Of a stretch of 8,976 bases of DNA, positions 1 through 7,922 are shown piece after piece. Source of the stretch: Streptomyces katrae (GTDB taxonomy: Bacteria; Actinomycetota; Actinomycetes; Streptomycetales; Streptomycetaceae); contig NZ_JZWV01000892.1 of the NCBI RefSeq assembly GCF_000966975.1, positions 1-8,976 on the forward strand, given 5' to 3'. The position numbers and the translations under genes were made by a program. Under the pieces are notes generated by a model. It was given only the letters and a program-made list of their open reading frames with translations, was not told the DNA's origin and searched no databases. Position 1 is the stretch's first letter; each line of letters opens with the position of its first letter.

Positions 1-9
1 ACTCCGGAC

Positions 10-1170
10 TCAGGGCACCGGGGGGCCGCAGACCGCCAGCGCGCGGGCGTCGGGGGCGTCGGCGGGCACGGGGGTCGCGACGCCGCCCGCCTGCAGCCCC
101 TCCCGGGACACGTGGTCCCAGACCAGCGGCCGGGTCGCCTCTCCCATGGCGACGGCCAGGGTGGCCTCGGCCAGGCCGTACATCGGGGTCATCGCCTGCG
201 GCCTGAGCCCGTGGACGGCGCCCGCCTCCGCGAACTGTTCGAGGGTGGCCGCCCGGATCGGCTCCGCACCGTCCCCGCACACCTCCAGATGGGACAGGTC
301 CAGGTCCCGCGGGCGCAGCCGCATGCCCTGGGCGGCGAGCCCGTAGGCGAAGTTCGGGGCGACCGTGCTGGTCGCCTTGAACCGGGACAGCGCGTCCACC
401 CAGGAGTCGGGGCGGGCGAGGAAGTCCTCCGGCGGCTGCAGCACCAGCTTGATCCGGTAGGCCATGCCGGAGAGCACGGAGATCAGGCCCATGTCGTGGT
501 AGAGCGGCAGCCAGCTGACGTGCACGCTCCGGTCCCGCACCAGTTCCAGCCGCTCGCAGCAGACCGCCGCGTTGGTGAGCATCTGCCGGTGGGTGAGCGC
601 GACCGCCCGGGGCAGGCCGGTGGTGCCGGAGGTGAACTGTAGGTACGCGAGGTCCTCGGGCCGGGTCTCGATCGGCCCGCTGATCTCCTCCCGTTCCGAG
701 GCCAGTTCTCCGCAGGTCAGCACCGGCCGGTCGCCGGTGATCCGCCCGGTCACGAAGTCGCCGAAGGCGTCGGCGACCACCACGCAGCGCGCGTCCACGT
801 GGTCGAGCCGCCGGTTGATCTCGGAGACGAACTCCTCCAGGTCCGACAGCCGGTGCGGCAGGGGCAGGATGACCGGCACGGCGCCCGCCCGCCACACGCC
901 GAACAGGGCGAGCAGGAAGCCGGGCGAGGTCGAGGAGACGATCGCGACGCGGTCCCCCTTGCCGACGCCCGCCCGGACCAGTCCGCCGGCCACCCGCCGC
1001 GCGCCGGCGGCCAGCAGCGCGTACGGCAGCGGGCTCTGGTCGAGCCGCCGGTTCACCACGGTGATGCCGCGCGAGGTGGTGGCGGCGAGTTCCAGCACCT
1101 CGGGCACGGTCACCGCACCGAACAGGTCCTCGGGACGCGGGTGCTCCATGATCTTCTCTTCCCCGTTCAT
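10..1170 (-). CDS. Fatty-acyl-AMP ligase (FAAL), cut short by an in-frame stop
   Basis: Adenylates a carboxylic acid with ATP and hands it to a carrier domain, most likely the N-terminal carrier of the preceding NRPS. Visible in the 386 residues: the P-loop TSGTTGLPRA (about 180-189, with Arg in place of the usual Lys, as FAALs often lack it), the FAAL hallmark SWLPLYHDMGLI (219-230), APNFAYGL (271-278), GDGAEPIR (299-306) and PMYGLAEATL (329-338). A segment at about 345-375 fits the FAAL-specific insertion that separates FAALs from acyl-CoA ligases. FAALs usually have 550-600 residues; here a TGA follows CGPPVP, so the rest of the N-domain and the whole C-terminal lid are absent. The three codons left beyond the stop read V-R-S, as the family would. 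The start is the ATG overlapping the NRPS stop (ATGA), with GGAG 6 bases upstream; an ATG at 1149 with a purine-rich leader is the alternative. Family assignment is firm; the substrate is not readable. Confidence 0.88.
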   Translation of the reverse strand: MNGEEKIMEHPRPEDLFGAVTVPEVLELAATTSRGITVVNRRLDQSPLPYALLAAGARRVAGGLVRAGVGKGDRVAIVSSTSPGFLLALFGVWRAGAVPVILPLPHRLSDLEEFVSEINRRLDHVDARCVVVADAFGDFVTGRITGDRPVLTCGELASEREEISGPIETRPEDLAYLQFTSGTTGLPRAVALTHRQMLTNAAVCCERLELVRDRSVHVSWLPLYHDMGLISVLSGMAYRIKLVLQPPEDFLARPDSWVDALSRFKATSTVAPNFAYGLAAQGMRLRPRDLDLSHLEVCGDGAEPIRAATLEQFAEAGAVHGLRPQAMTPMYGLAEATLAVAMGEATRPLVWDHVSREGLQAGGVATPVPADAPDARALAVCGPPVP

Positions 1171-4100
1171 CCGGCGCTCCGCGCCAGGGTGTGCAGTTCT
1201 TCGATGAAGCGGTCGGCCAGGGCCCGGACCGTCTCCTCCCTGTGCAGGTGGGAGCTGTACGTCCACACCAGCCGCAGGGTGCCGTCCGACACCATCGCCA
1301 TCAGGTCGAGCGTCCTCGTCCGGTGGCCGAGGCCGCTGCGGTGGTGGCCGAAGGACTCCACGACGGGGCGGGCGTCACCGGTGAAGTACTCGCTGACGTC
1401 GCCCCAGTAGTTGAAGCCGATCTCGGGCACGGGCACCTCTGCCATGCGCGCCCGTACCGCGGGGTCGGGATGCAGGTAGCGCAACAGGCCGTACCCGACG
1501 CCCTGGTGGGGCATCTCCCGGATCTGCTCGCGCACGGAGTCGAGGTCGCCCGGGCGCAGCACCAGCGGCGACAGCGTGGAGAACCGGGCGACCGTACGGG
1601 AGATGTCCAGCGAGCCGAAGGCCCATTGGCGACCGTGTCCCTCCACCTCGACGACCAGTTCCGGCTGCCCGGTCCAGTCGGTCACGGCGCCGGCGAGGGC
1701 GGTCAGCAGCACCTCGCGGATTTCGGCGCCCCGGGTGCGCGGGAGTCCGGTGACCACGGCGTCGAAGGTCTCCCCGGTCACCTCCGTGAAGTGGCGGACG
1801 GCGGAGGCCTGCGAGTTGGGGCCGAGGCGGTGGTCGACGGGCAGCGGCCGCGGCGAGAGATCGGCCAGCCTGCTCCAGTACGGGAGCTCGGCCGTGACCT
1901 CCTCGCTCGCCGCGTGGGCGTGGAGCCGGGCCGCGGCCTGCGGCAGCGAGGCCGTCTTGGGCGGCAGGACCGGCTCGTCTCCCCGCTCCAGGGCGAAGTA
2001 GGCGGTGCGCAGGTCCTCGTAGAACACCCGGGAGGAGTAGTAGTCCATGACCAGCCAGTGGGCGCTGACGAGGAGCCTGGGCCGGCGCAGCGGGCCGAGG
2101 TCGAACTGGGTGAGCTGGACGGTCATGCCGTCGGCCAGGTCGAGCTCGCCGTTGCGCAGTGCGACGTGCCGGGCGATCTCCGCCTCGACGTCGGCGTCGG
2201 CGGTCGCGCCGAGGTCGACCTCCATGACCCTGGAGGCGGCCGGCGGCCGCACGCCGGGCAGTTCGGCGTACGGTCCCTGCTCGTCGGTGCGGAACCGGGC
2301 CCGCAGCCCGTCGTGGTGGTCGAGCACGGTGGCGAGGGCCTCGTGCAGCAGACCGGGTTCGAGCCTGCGGTCCAGCTCGAAGACCGGCCACATGCCGTTC
2401 CAGTGGTCGGCCGCGGCGAACTCCTGCTCGAAGAACCAGAGCTGGCTCGGCGAGAGGCCGGCGCGCCCGGTGATCTCGCCCTGGTCCGCGGCGGCCGTCG
2501 GCCGGTCGGTGGCGAGCCCGGCCTGCTCGGCCACGGTCGGATGGGTGAAGAAGTCCGCGAGCGTGAGGTGGAGCCCCTGCTCGGCCGCCTTGGCCACGGC
2601 GCGTACGCCGAGCAGCGAATCGCCGCCGAGCGCGTAGAAGTTGTCGTGGCGGCCGATGGTCTCCACCGGGAGCACGGAGGCCCAGGCGCGGGCCAGGATC
2701 TCCTCGGCCGGGGTCGCCGGCGGCTCGGCCCCCGGTGCGACGGCCTCCGGCACGGGCAGGGCGCGCCGGTCGAGCTTCCCGTTGGCGCCCATGGGGAGCC
2801 GGTCCAGGGTCATGACGACGGCGGGGACCATGTACGCGGGGAGCTTGGCGGCGAGGTGAGTGCGCAGCTCGTCGTCGGCGAAGGCGGCCCCGCTCTCGGG
2901 CACGGCGTAGCCGATCAGGCGCTTGGCGTCCTGGGCCACGACGACCGCGGCCCTGACGCCGGGGTGGCCGCCGAGCACGGCCTCGATCTCGCCGAGCTCG
3001 ATCCGGTGGCCGCCTATCTTGACCTGGAAGTCGTCCCTGCCGAGGAGTTCGAGGGTGCCGTCGGGCAGGTAGCGGCCGAGGTCGCCGGTCCGGTAGAGGC
3101 GCTCGCCAGTGACCGGGTGGACGAGGAACTGCGCCGCGGTGCGCTCGGGGTCGCCCCAGTAGCCCCGGGCCACTCCCGCGCCGCCGATGTGGAGCTCGCC
3201 CGTGACGTGGTCCGGCTTGTCGGTCAGTTCGGCGTCCAGCACGTGGAAGGTCTGATTGCGCAGGGGGGTGCCGTACGGAACGCTGCGCCACTCGGGGTCG
3301 ACGCGGTCGATGGGGTGCCAGATCGACCAGATCGCGGCCTCGGTGGCGCCGCCGAGACTGATCAGCTCGGGCCCGCCGGAGGCGACGGCCCGGACCCGGC
3401 CGGGCAGGGACAGCGGGATCCAGTCACCGCTGAGCAGGGCCGTGCGCAGCGAGCGCGGGAAGCCGCCGCCCTGCTGCTCGCAGTGCTCCACCAGCAGTTC
3501 GAGCAGCGGCGGGACGGTGTTCCACAGGGTCACCCGGTGCTCGTCCGCCAGGACGGCCCAGCGACCGGGGTCGCGCGCCTCGCCGGGCGCCGGCAGCACC
3601 AGCGCGCCGCCGGCCCCGAGCACGCCGAACACGTCGTACACGGACAGGTCGAAGCTGAGGGAGGACAGTCCGAGGACCCGGTCCCCGGGACCGACGGCAC
3701 AGCGGGTGTTGATGTCGTCCACCGTGTTCAGCGCGGAACGGTGGCTGATCATCACGCCCTTGGGGCGGCCGGTCGATCCCGAGGTGAAGATGACGTACGC
3801 GAGGTCGTCGGGGCCGGTGACCGGCGCCTCGACCGGTCCGTCCGGCACGTCCGCCCACGGCTGCGGTTCCACGGCCAGGCCGGTGACGCCCGCCGGCACG
3901 TACGCGCCGGGCTGGGTGAGGGCCACCGTCACCCCGCCCGCCTCGATCAGCTGGTCGATGCGCTCGGGCGGCAGGCCCGCGTCCACCGGCAGGTAGGCCG
4001 CGCCGGCGCGGAGCACTCCCAGTACGGCCGGGACCTGCTCCCATCCCTTGTGCATGAGGACGGCGACCAGCGTGTTCGGCGCCGTGCCGAGCTCGCGCAG

Positions 4101-5873
4101 CCGGCGGGCGTCGGCGCGGCGGTCGAGTTCGCCGTAGGTGAGCGTCGCGCCGGCGGTGATCACGGCCGGTGCGTCGGGGTGCGCGGCGGCCTGCCGGCCG
4201 ACGGCCTCGTGCAGGAGCCCGCCGGGCAGCGGGCCGGCGGTGTCGTTCACGGCCGCGCGCACGGCGAGCTGCCCGGCCGGCAGGGTGACCGGAGCGGGCT
4301 CCTCCTGTTCCGCGATGCGCTCGACCAGGCCGAGGTAGGCGGCGAACATGTCGTCGAGCACGCCCTCGGGGAACATCTCCTCCACGGCGTCCCAGCTGAT
4401 CAGCAGATCGCTGCCGCGGGCCACGACCTGGTTGTCGAGGTAGACCTGCGGGGTCTGGGAGATGGCGTACACGGTCTCGAAGACCATGCCTTCGAGGGAG
4501 CCGAGGCTGTCCTGCTCGCGCAGCAGGCTGGTGAAGACGACGGGCATCCGCGCCTGCGTGCCGTCGCCCCGGCGGCCCAGCTCGCGCTGCACCTCGACGC
4601 CGCTGAACCGGGCGTGGGCCAGGTCCTGCCGCAGCTGCGCCTGGATCCGGCCCGCGGCCGTGGCGAGGTTCGGGGCGCCCGCGAGGTCGCACTCCAGCAG
4701 GATCGTGCTGGTGAAGTCGCCGATCACCCGGTCGATGTCGGCGTGCCAGCGCGGCCGGTCGGCGAGCGTCAGGTTGAGGGTGAAGCGGGACCTGCGGCTC
4801 CAGGTACGCAGCACCTGCGCGTAGGCGGCGCACAGCAGGACGGAGGGGGTGACGCCCAGGGTGTTCGCGCGGTCCCTGATCTGGCGCCAGATCCGGCCGG
4901 ACAGCCGGCGCTCGCGGCGTACGAAGGCCGGGGCCCGGGAGTCGGCGAGGGTGCGGACCGGCAGTTCGGGGGCCGGCGGGAGCGAGTCGAGGCGGTCGAG
5001 CCAGTACGCGCGGGCCGTCTGGTGGCCGGGCTGCGCACGGTGTGCGGCGACGCCGTCGAGGTAGTCGCGGAAGGTCGGCGCGGGGGCCGGGCCGAGGGAG
5101 TCGGGGTCGAGGACGAGGCGGATCCACTCGGCCAGCAGGACCTGGATGCTGCCGGCGTCGGCGAAGAGCAGGTCGATGCTGATGTGGAGGCGGAGCCTGC
5201 CCGCGTCCAGCTGGTGGGTGCGCACCTCGTACAGCGGCCAGGTGTGCGGGTCGAAGACCTGGGCGGCCATCTCCTCGCGGGTCTCTTCGAGACGACATCG
5301 GCCTTCGGCTTCGGAGAGCCCGCTCAGGTCGCCGTGGCGGAAGCGGTAGTACGGGACCTCGGGAGCCACCTGCTGGCGGCCGTCGGCGAGCAGGACCGCC
5401 CGCAGCATGCCGTGGCGGCCGATCAGGGTGTTGAAGGCCTCCTCGACGCGTTCGCGGTCCGCCGCGAACAGGTCGACCTCCACGTAGAAGTGGGCGGAGC
5501 GCCCGCCGAGGTCGAATCCCCGGCTGCCCAGCCAGTACGCCTGCTGGACGTCGGTGAGGCCGAAGGGCTCGTGCGCGCGCTCAGGTGCCGGAACCAGCTG
5601 CGGGACGGACCCGCCGTCCGTACCATGGTTGAGCAGCGCCCCGGCGAGGGTTTCGAGCGTGCAGTGGCCGAGGAACATCTCCAGCGGGAGGTCGACCGTA
5701 CACGCGGTGTCGATCGCGGACTTGAGCCGTACGGCGTCGAGCGAGTCGAGGAACAAGGGCTCCTGCGGGTCGATCCAGCGGTCGTAGTCGCTGTTGAGCT
5801 CGGCCAGCAGGTCTCGGATGGTGTTCAGGCCTCCGTCCTGGTCGGGAATGGGCACAGCGGATATCTCGGACAT
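1167..5873 (-). CDS. Single-module NRPS: carrier-Cy-A(Cys)-PCP-epimerase-like domain
   Basis: Expected to condense a carrier-bound acyl group with cysteine and cyclise it to a thiazoline. Domains over 1568 residues: N-terminal carrier about 14-84 with phosphopantetheine Ser44 (LDSL), of the acyl-carrier type often paired with FAALs; Cy domain about 103-530 with LTDVQQAYWLG and an intact DxxxxDxxS (D234, D239, S242), plus SQTPQVYLD; adenylation domain about 545-1040 with FTSGSTGRPKG (696-706), YRTGDLG and NGK (K1033); PCP about 1052-1122 with LGGDS (S1086); terminal domain about 1137-1568 of epimerase type (EGHGR at 1411, GYGLLRYL at 1460, FNYWG at 1487). I read the specificity residues as D742 L743 Y746 N785 L813 S815 L840 I848 W849 K1033, i.e. 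DLYNLSLIWK, the known cysteine code. There is no thioesterase or reductase domain. Oddities: the Gly before the carrier serine is missing, about two residues are missing near 588 in the A domain, and the terminal HHxxxDG reads HWLVMDY. ATG start with GGGGG 4 bases upstream; the SDR lies 42 bases before it. Confidence 0.95.
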   Translation of the reverse strand: MSEISAVPIPDQDGGLNTIRDLLAELNSDYDRWIDPQEPLFLDSLDAVRLKSAIDTACTVDLPLEMFLGHCTLETLAGALLNHGTDGGSVPQLVPAPERAHEPFGLTDVQQAYWLGSRGFDLGGRSAHFYVEVDLFAADRERVEEAFNTLIGRHGMLRAVLLADGRQQVAPEVPYYRFRHGDLSGLSEAEGRCRLEETREEMAAQVFDPHTWPLYEVRTHQLDAGRLRLHISIDLLFADAGSIQVLLAEWIRLVLDPDSLGPAPAPTFRDYLDGVAAHRAQPGHQTARAYWLDRLDSLPPAPELPVRTLADSRAPAFVRRERRLSGRIWRQIRDRANTLGVTPSVLLCAAYAQVLRTWSRRSRFTLNLTLADRPRWHADIDRVIGDFTSTILLECDLAGAPNLATAAGRIQAQLRQDLAHARFSGVEVQRELGRRGDGTQARMPVVFTSLLREQDSLGSLEGMVFETVYAISQTPQVYLDNQVVARGSDLLISWDAVEEMFPEGVLDDMFAAYLGLVERIAEQEEPAPVTLPAGQLAVRAAVNDTAGPLPGGLLHEAVGRQAAAHPDAPAVITAGATLTYGELDRRADARRLRELGTAPNTLVAVLMHKGWEQVPAVLGVLRAGAAYLPVDAGLPPERIDQLIEAGGVTVALTQPGAYVPAGVTGLAVEPQPWADVPDGPVEAPVTGPDDLAYVIFTSGSTGRPKGVMISHRSALNTVDDINTRCAVGPGDRVLGLSSLSFDLSVYDVFGVLGAGGALVLPAPGEARDPGRWAVLADEHRVTLWNTVPPLLELLVEHCEQQGGGFPRSLRTALLSGDWIPLSLPGRVRAVASGGPELISLGGATEAAIWSIWHPIDRVDPEWRSVPYGTPLRNQTFHVLDAELTDKPDHVTGELHIGGAGVARGYWGDPERTAAQFLVHPVTGERLYRTGDLGRYLPDGTLELLGRDDFQVKIGGHRIELGEIEAVLGGHPGVRAAVVVAQDAKRLIGYAVPESGAAFADDELRTHLAAKLPAYMVPAVVMTLDRLPMGANGKLDRRALPVPEAVAPGAEPPATPAEEILARAWASVLPVETIGRHDNFYALGGDSLLGVRAVAKAAEQGLHLTLADFFTHPTVAEQAGLATDRPTAAADQGEITGRAGLSPSQLWFFEQEFAAADHWNGMWPVFELDRRLEPGLLHEALATVLDHHDGLRARFRTDEQGPYAELPGVRPPAASRVMEVDLGATADADVEAEIARHVALRNGELDLADGMTVQLTQFDLGPLRRPRLLVSAHWLVMDYYSSRVFYEDLRTAYFALERGDEPVLPPKTASLPQAAARLHAHAASEEVTAELPYWSRLADLSPRPLPVDHRLGPNSQASAVRHFTEVTGETFDAVVTGLPRTRGAEIREVLLTALAGAVTDWTGQPELVVEVEGHGRQWAFGSLDISRTVARFSTLSPLVLRPGDLDSVREQIREMPHQGVGYGLLRYLHPDPAVRARMAEVPVPEIGFNYWGDVSEYFTGDARPVVESFGHHRSGLGHRTRTLDLMAMVSDGTLRLVWTYSSHLHREETVRALADRFIEELHTLARSAG

Positions 5874-5877
5874 CAGT

Positions 5878-5882
5878 CCCCC
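5878..5882 (-). promoter_or_regulatory. Ribosome binding site of the NRPS gene
   Basis: GGGGG on the minus strand, followed by ACTG and the ATG at 5873. It lies just downstream of the inverted repeat at 5888-5908, so a hairpin there would leave the site free but close by. Confidence 0.6.
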
Positions 5883-5887
5883 GTATC

Positions 5888-5908
5888 AACCAGCGGGTCA
5901 TGCTGGTT
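5888..5908. repeat. Inverted repeat between the SDR and NRPS genes
   Basis: Perfect 7-base arms AACCAGC (5888-5894) and GCTGGTT (5902-5908) with a 7-base loop, occupying half of the 42-base gap and ending 14 bases before the NRPS start. It could be an RNA hairpin that tunes NRPS expression or protects mRNA, or an operator. There is no T-tract. Confidence 0.5.
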
Positions 5909-5915
5909 CGGCGTG

Positions 5916-6740
5916 TTATTGCGATGTGGCCTGCGCGTCGGCGACCTTGCGCAGGTAGGAATAGATGCCGCCGTTCCTGGCGATCCAGGCGGTCAGCCGC
6001 GGCGAGAGGGCGCTGACCACGTCCGCGACCTTCTCCATCACGGGAGCCACGGTGATCTCCACCTTGTCCTCCCTGACGCACTTCAGTACCGCGCGCGCGA
6101 CTTCGTCGGGCCCGACCCGGCCGAGCAGCGGCGGCCGCCGTCCCGCCTGCCAGCCGGCGGAGATGCCCACGTCCGCGATCAGCGTCGGGTACACCGCCGA
6201 CACCCCCACCCCGGTCCCCCGCAGTTCCTCGCGCAGGGACCAGGTGAAGCCGACGAGACCGTGCTTGGCCGAGGAGTTGATGGTGGCGTAGGGATAGGCC
6301 GTGCGCCCGCCCACCGAACCGATGTTGACCACGTGCCCGCGCCCGGCTTCGAGCATGTGCGGCAGCACCAGTCTGGTCATCGCCTCGGCGCCGAAGAGAT
6401 TCACCAGGAGAACCCTTCTGATGCTCTCCACCGAGGCGTCCTGGAACCGGGTGATGTGCTCTATCCCCGCATTGTTGACCAGCAGTCCGGGCGGGCCCAG
6501 TTCACGGCAGACCGTTTCGACGATCCGCTGCTGGGCCTCTTCGTCGGAAACGTCGGCGGGCACCACGAGCGGCTTGGGTCCGTACCGTCCGGCCCTTTCC
6601 GCGGTGGCCCGCAGGCCTTCCTCCGAGCGGGCGACGAGTGCCAGTCGGACACCGGCCTTCGCCAAATGCTCGGCGATGTGTGCACCGACGCCCCGCGAGG
6701 CCCCCGTGAGGATTCCCACAACATTGTTCAATTCGCGCAC
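5916..6740 (-). CDS. Short-chain dehydrogenase/reductase with catalytic Tyr replaced by Asn
   Basis: A classical-type SDR of 274 residues, cytosolic, probably a tailoring or precursor-forming oxidoreductase of the NRPS pathway; the substrate is unknown. Seen: nucleotide-binding TGASRGVG (12-19), NNAG (89-92), structural Asn114 in LLVNLFG, catalytic Ser142 in NIGSVGG and Lys159 in SSAKHG. The residue four before that Lys, normally the proton-donating Tyr of YxxxK, is Asn155 (codon AAC; one base from TAC). Nearby Tyr149 and Tyr151 are out of register. Either the enzyme is catalytically altered, it has a non-redox role, or the base is an error. GTG start with AAAGGA 8 bases upstream; 30 bases separate it from the end of the transporter gene and 42 from the NRPS start, so the four leftward genes look like one operon. 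The C-terminal tail after about residue 235 resembles the amphipathic tail of membrane-associated SDRs (weak). Confidence 0.92.
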   Translation of the reverse strand: MRELNNVVGILTGASRGVGAHIAEHLAKAGVRLALVARSEEGLRATAERAGRYGPKPLVVPADVSDEEAQQRIVETVCRELGPPGLLVNNAGIEHITRFQDASVESIRRVLLVNLFGAEAMTRLVLPHMLEAGRGHVVNIGSVGGRTAYPYATINSSAKHGLVGFTWSLREELRGTGVGVSAVYPTLIADVGISAGWQAGRRPPLLGRVGPDEVARAVLKCVREDKVEITVAPVMEKVADVVSALSPRLTAWIARNGGIYSYLRKVADAQATSQ

Positions 6741-6770
6741 GAACGTCGTCCTTTGCCGGGAGGAACAGGT

Positions 6771-7922
6771 TTACCGGGAAGGCTGCAGAGCCGCCCGCCG
6801 GCCGAAGAGCAGCTGGATCACGACCGCCACGCAGCACAGCAGCGCTCCGGTGAGCGTCACCGCGCCGATGCCGACGTGGTCGAGGACCGCGCCGCCGAGG
6901 ACACCGGACAGTCCGATGCCCAGGTACAGGGCCGACGCGTTGAGCGCGAGCAGCAGGCTGCCGGCGCCCGGCGAGAGTTCGAGCAGCCGGCGCTGGACCG
7001 GCGGGTTGAACCCCCAGCTCGACACGCCCCACACCAACAGCAGTGCGGCGGCGATCGCCGTGCTGTGCACCACGGACAGGGCCGAGAGCGCGACCACACT
7101 GCCGGACACGGCCACCAGGAGCGGCATCCGGTAGCCGTACCGGTCGGCCGCGACACCGCCGAGGACATTGCCGATCGCACCGCCGATGCCGTAGCCGAAC
7201 AGCAGCAGACTCAGCCCGGTGCCGTGCGCGCCGACGGTCTCGGCCAGTACCGGGGCCGCGTACGTGTACACGGTGAACACCCCGAGGCTGGCGGCCAGGG
7301 TGATCCCGAGGACGGTGACCACCCTGGTGTCCGAGGCGGCTTCGAAGCGTCGGCGCAGCGTGACCCTCGGGGGCGCCGCGACCTCGGGCACGGCCACCGC
7401 CACGGCCACGGCGGAGGCCGTGCAGAACGCGGCGACCAGCCAGAAGACCCCGCGGTACCCGAGCGGCCCGACGAGCAGCGTCCCCGCGGGCACGCCGACG
7501 ATGGTGGCCGTCACCAGTCCGCCGAACACCCAGGCCGCCGCGCGCGCCCGGCGCTCGGGCCCGCTCAGCTCGGCGGCGACGGCGGTCGCCGCCGGGGTGA
7601 ACACCGCGGCGCCCACGGCCGTGAGGATCCTGGCGGCCATCAGGACGCCGAAGTCCGGTGCCACCGCGGCGAGCGCGTTGCCGGCCGCGGCCACCAGCAG
7701 GGCGGCGACGATCAGGGGACGGCGGCGCCAGCCGCCCAGGGCCACGGCCAGCAGCGGGGAGCCGATCGCGTAGGCCACGGCGAAGGACGTGGTCAGCAGT
7801 CCCGCCGTGGACAGCGAGACCGAAAGTTCCGCGCTCAGCTGCGGCAGCACACCGGTGACGACGTAGCCGCTCGTTCCCACGGCGAACGCCCCGAGCGCCA
7901 ATGTGAAGATCTTGCCCAACAC
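6771..7922 (-). CDS. MFS drug-efflux transporter (DHA1 type)
   Basis: A 383-residue membrane protein, the length of 12-helix DHA1 proteins of the AraJ/chloramphenicol-efflux kind. It probably exports the product of the adjacent NRPS by proton antiport, giving self-resistance (inference from position). Seen: hydrophobic segments throughout, a motif-A-like loop GGWRRRP (63-69) between helices 2 and 3, RILTAVGAAVFTP (98-110) in helix 4, a motif-C-like GVPAGTLLVGPLGYRGVFW (143-161) in helix 5, a second-half motif A copy GNVLGGVAADRYG (251-263), and NASALYLGIGLSGVLGG (328-344) typical of this subgroup. GTG start with GGGGG 8 bases upstream. It is the first gene of the putative operon, 223 bases downstream of the avidin gene. 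No regulator gene is adjacent within the window. Substrate cannot be inferred from sequence. Confidence 0.93.
   Translation of the reverse strand: MLGKIFTLALGAFAVGTSGYVVTGVLPQLSAELSVSLSTAGLLTTSFAVAYAIGSPLLAVALGGWRRRPLIVAALLVAAAGNALAAVAPDFGVLMAARILTAVGAAVFTPAATAVAAELSGPERRARAAAWVFGGLVTATIVGVPAGTLLVGPLGYRGVFWLVAAFCTASAVAVAVAVPEVAAPPRVTLRRRFEAASDTRVVTVLGITLAASLGVFTVYTYAAPVLAETVGAHGTGLSLLLFGYGIGGAIGNVLGGVAADRYGYRMPLLVAVSGSVVALSALSVVHSTAIAAALLLVWGVSSWGFNPPVQRRLLELSPGAGSLLLALNASALYLGIGLSGVLGGAVLDHVGIGAVTLTGALLCCVAVVIQLLFGRRAALQPSR

Noticed and set aside
1171..1266. Longer N-terminus for the FAAL
   Set aside because: It would overlap the NRPS end by about 100 bases with Arg/Pro/Gly-rich residues unlike FAALs; ATGA coupling at 1170 is better.
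1167..5873. Pyochelin-type siderophore NRPS
   Set aside because: Cy-A(Cys) fits, but the partner is a FAAL rather than an aryl-AMP ligase, I see no iron-box palindrome, and no second Cys module, reductase or thioesterase is in the window. Not excluded if such genes lie to the left.
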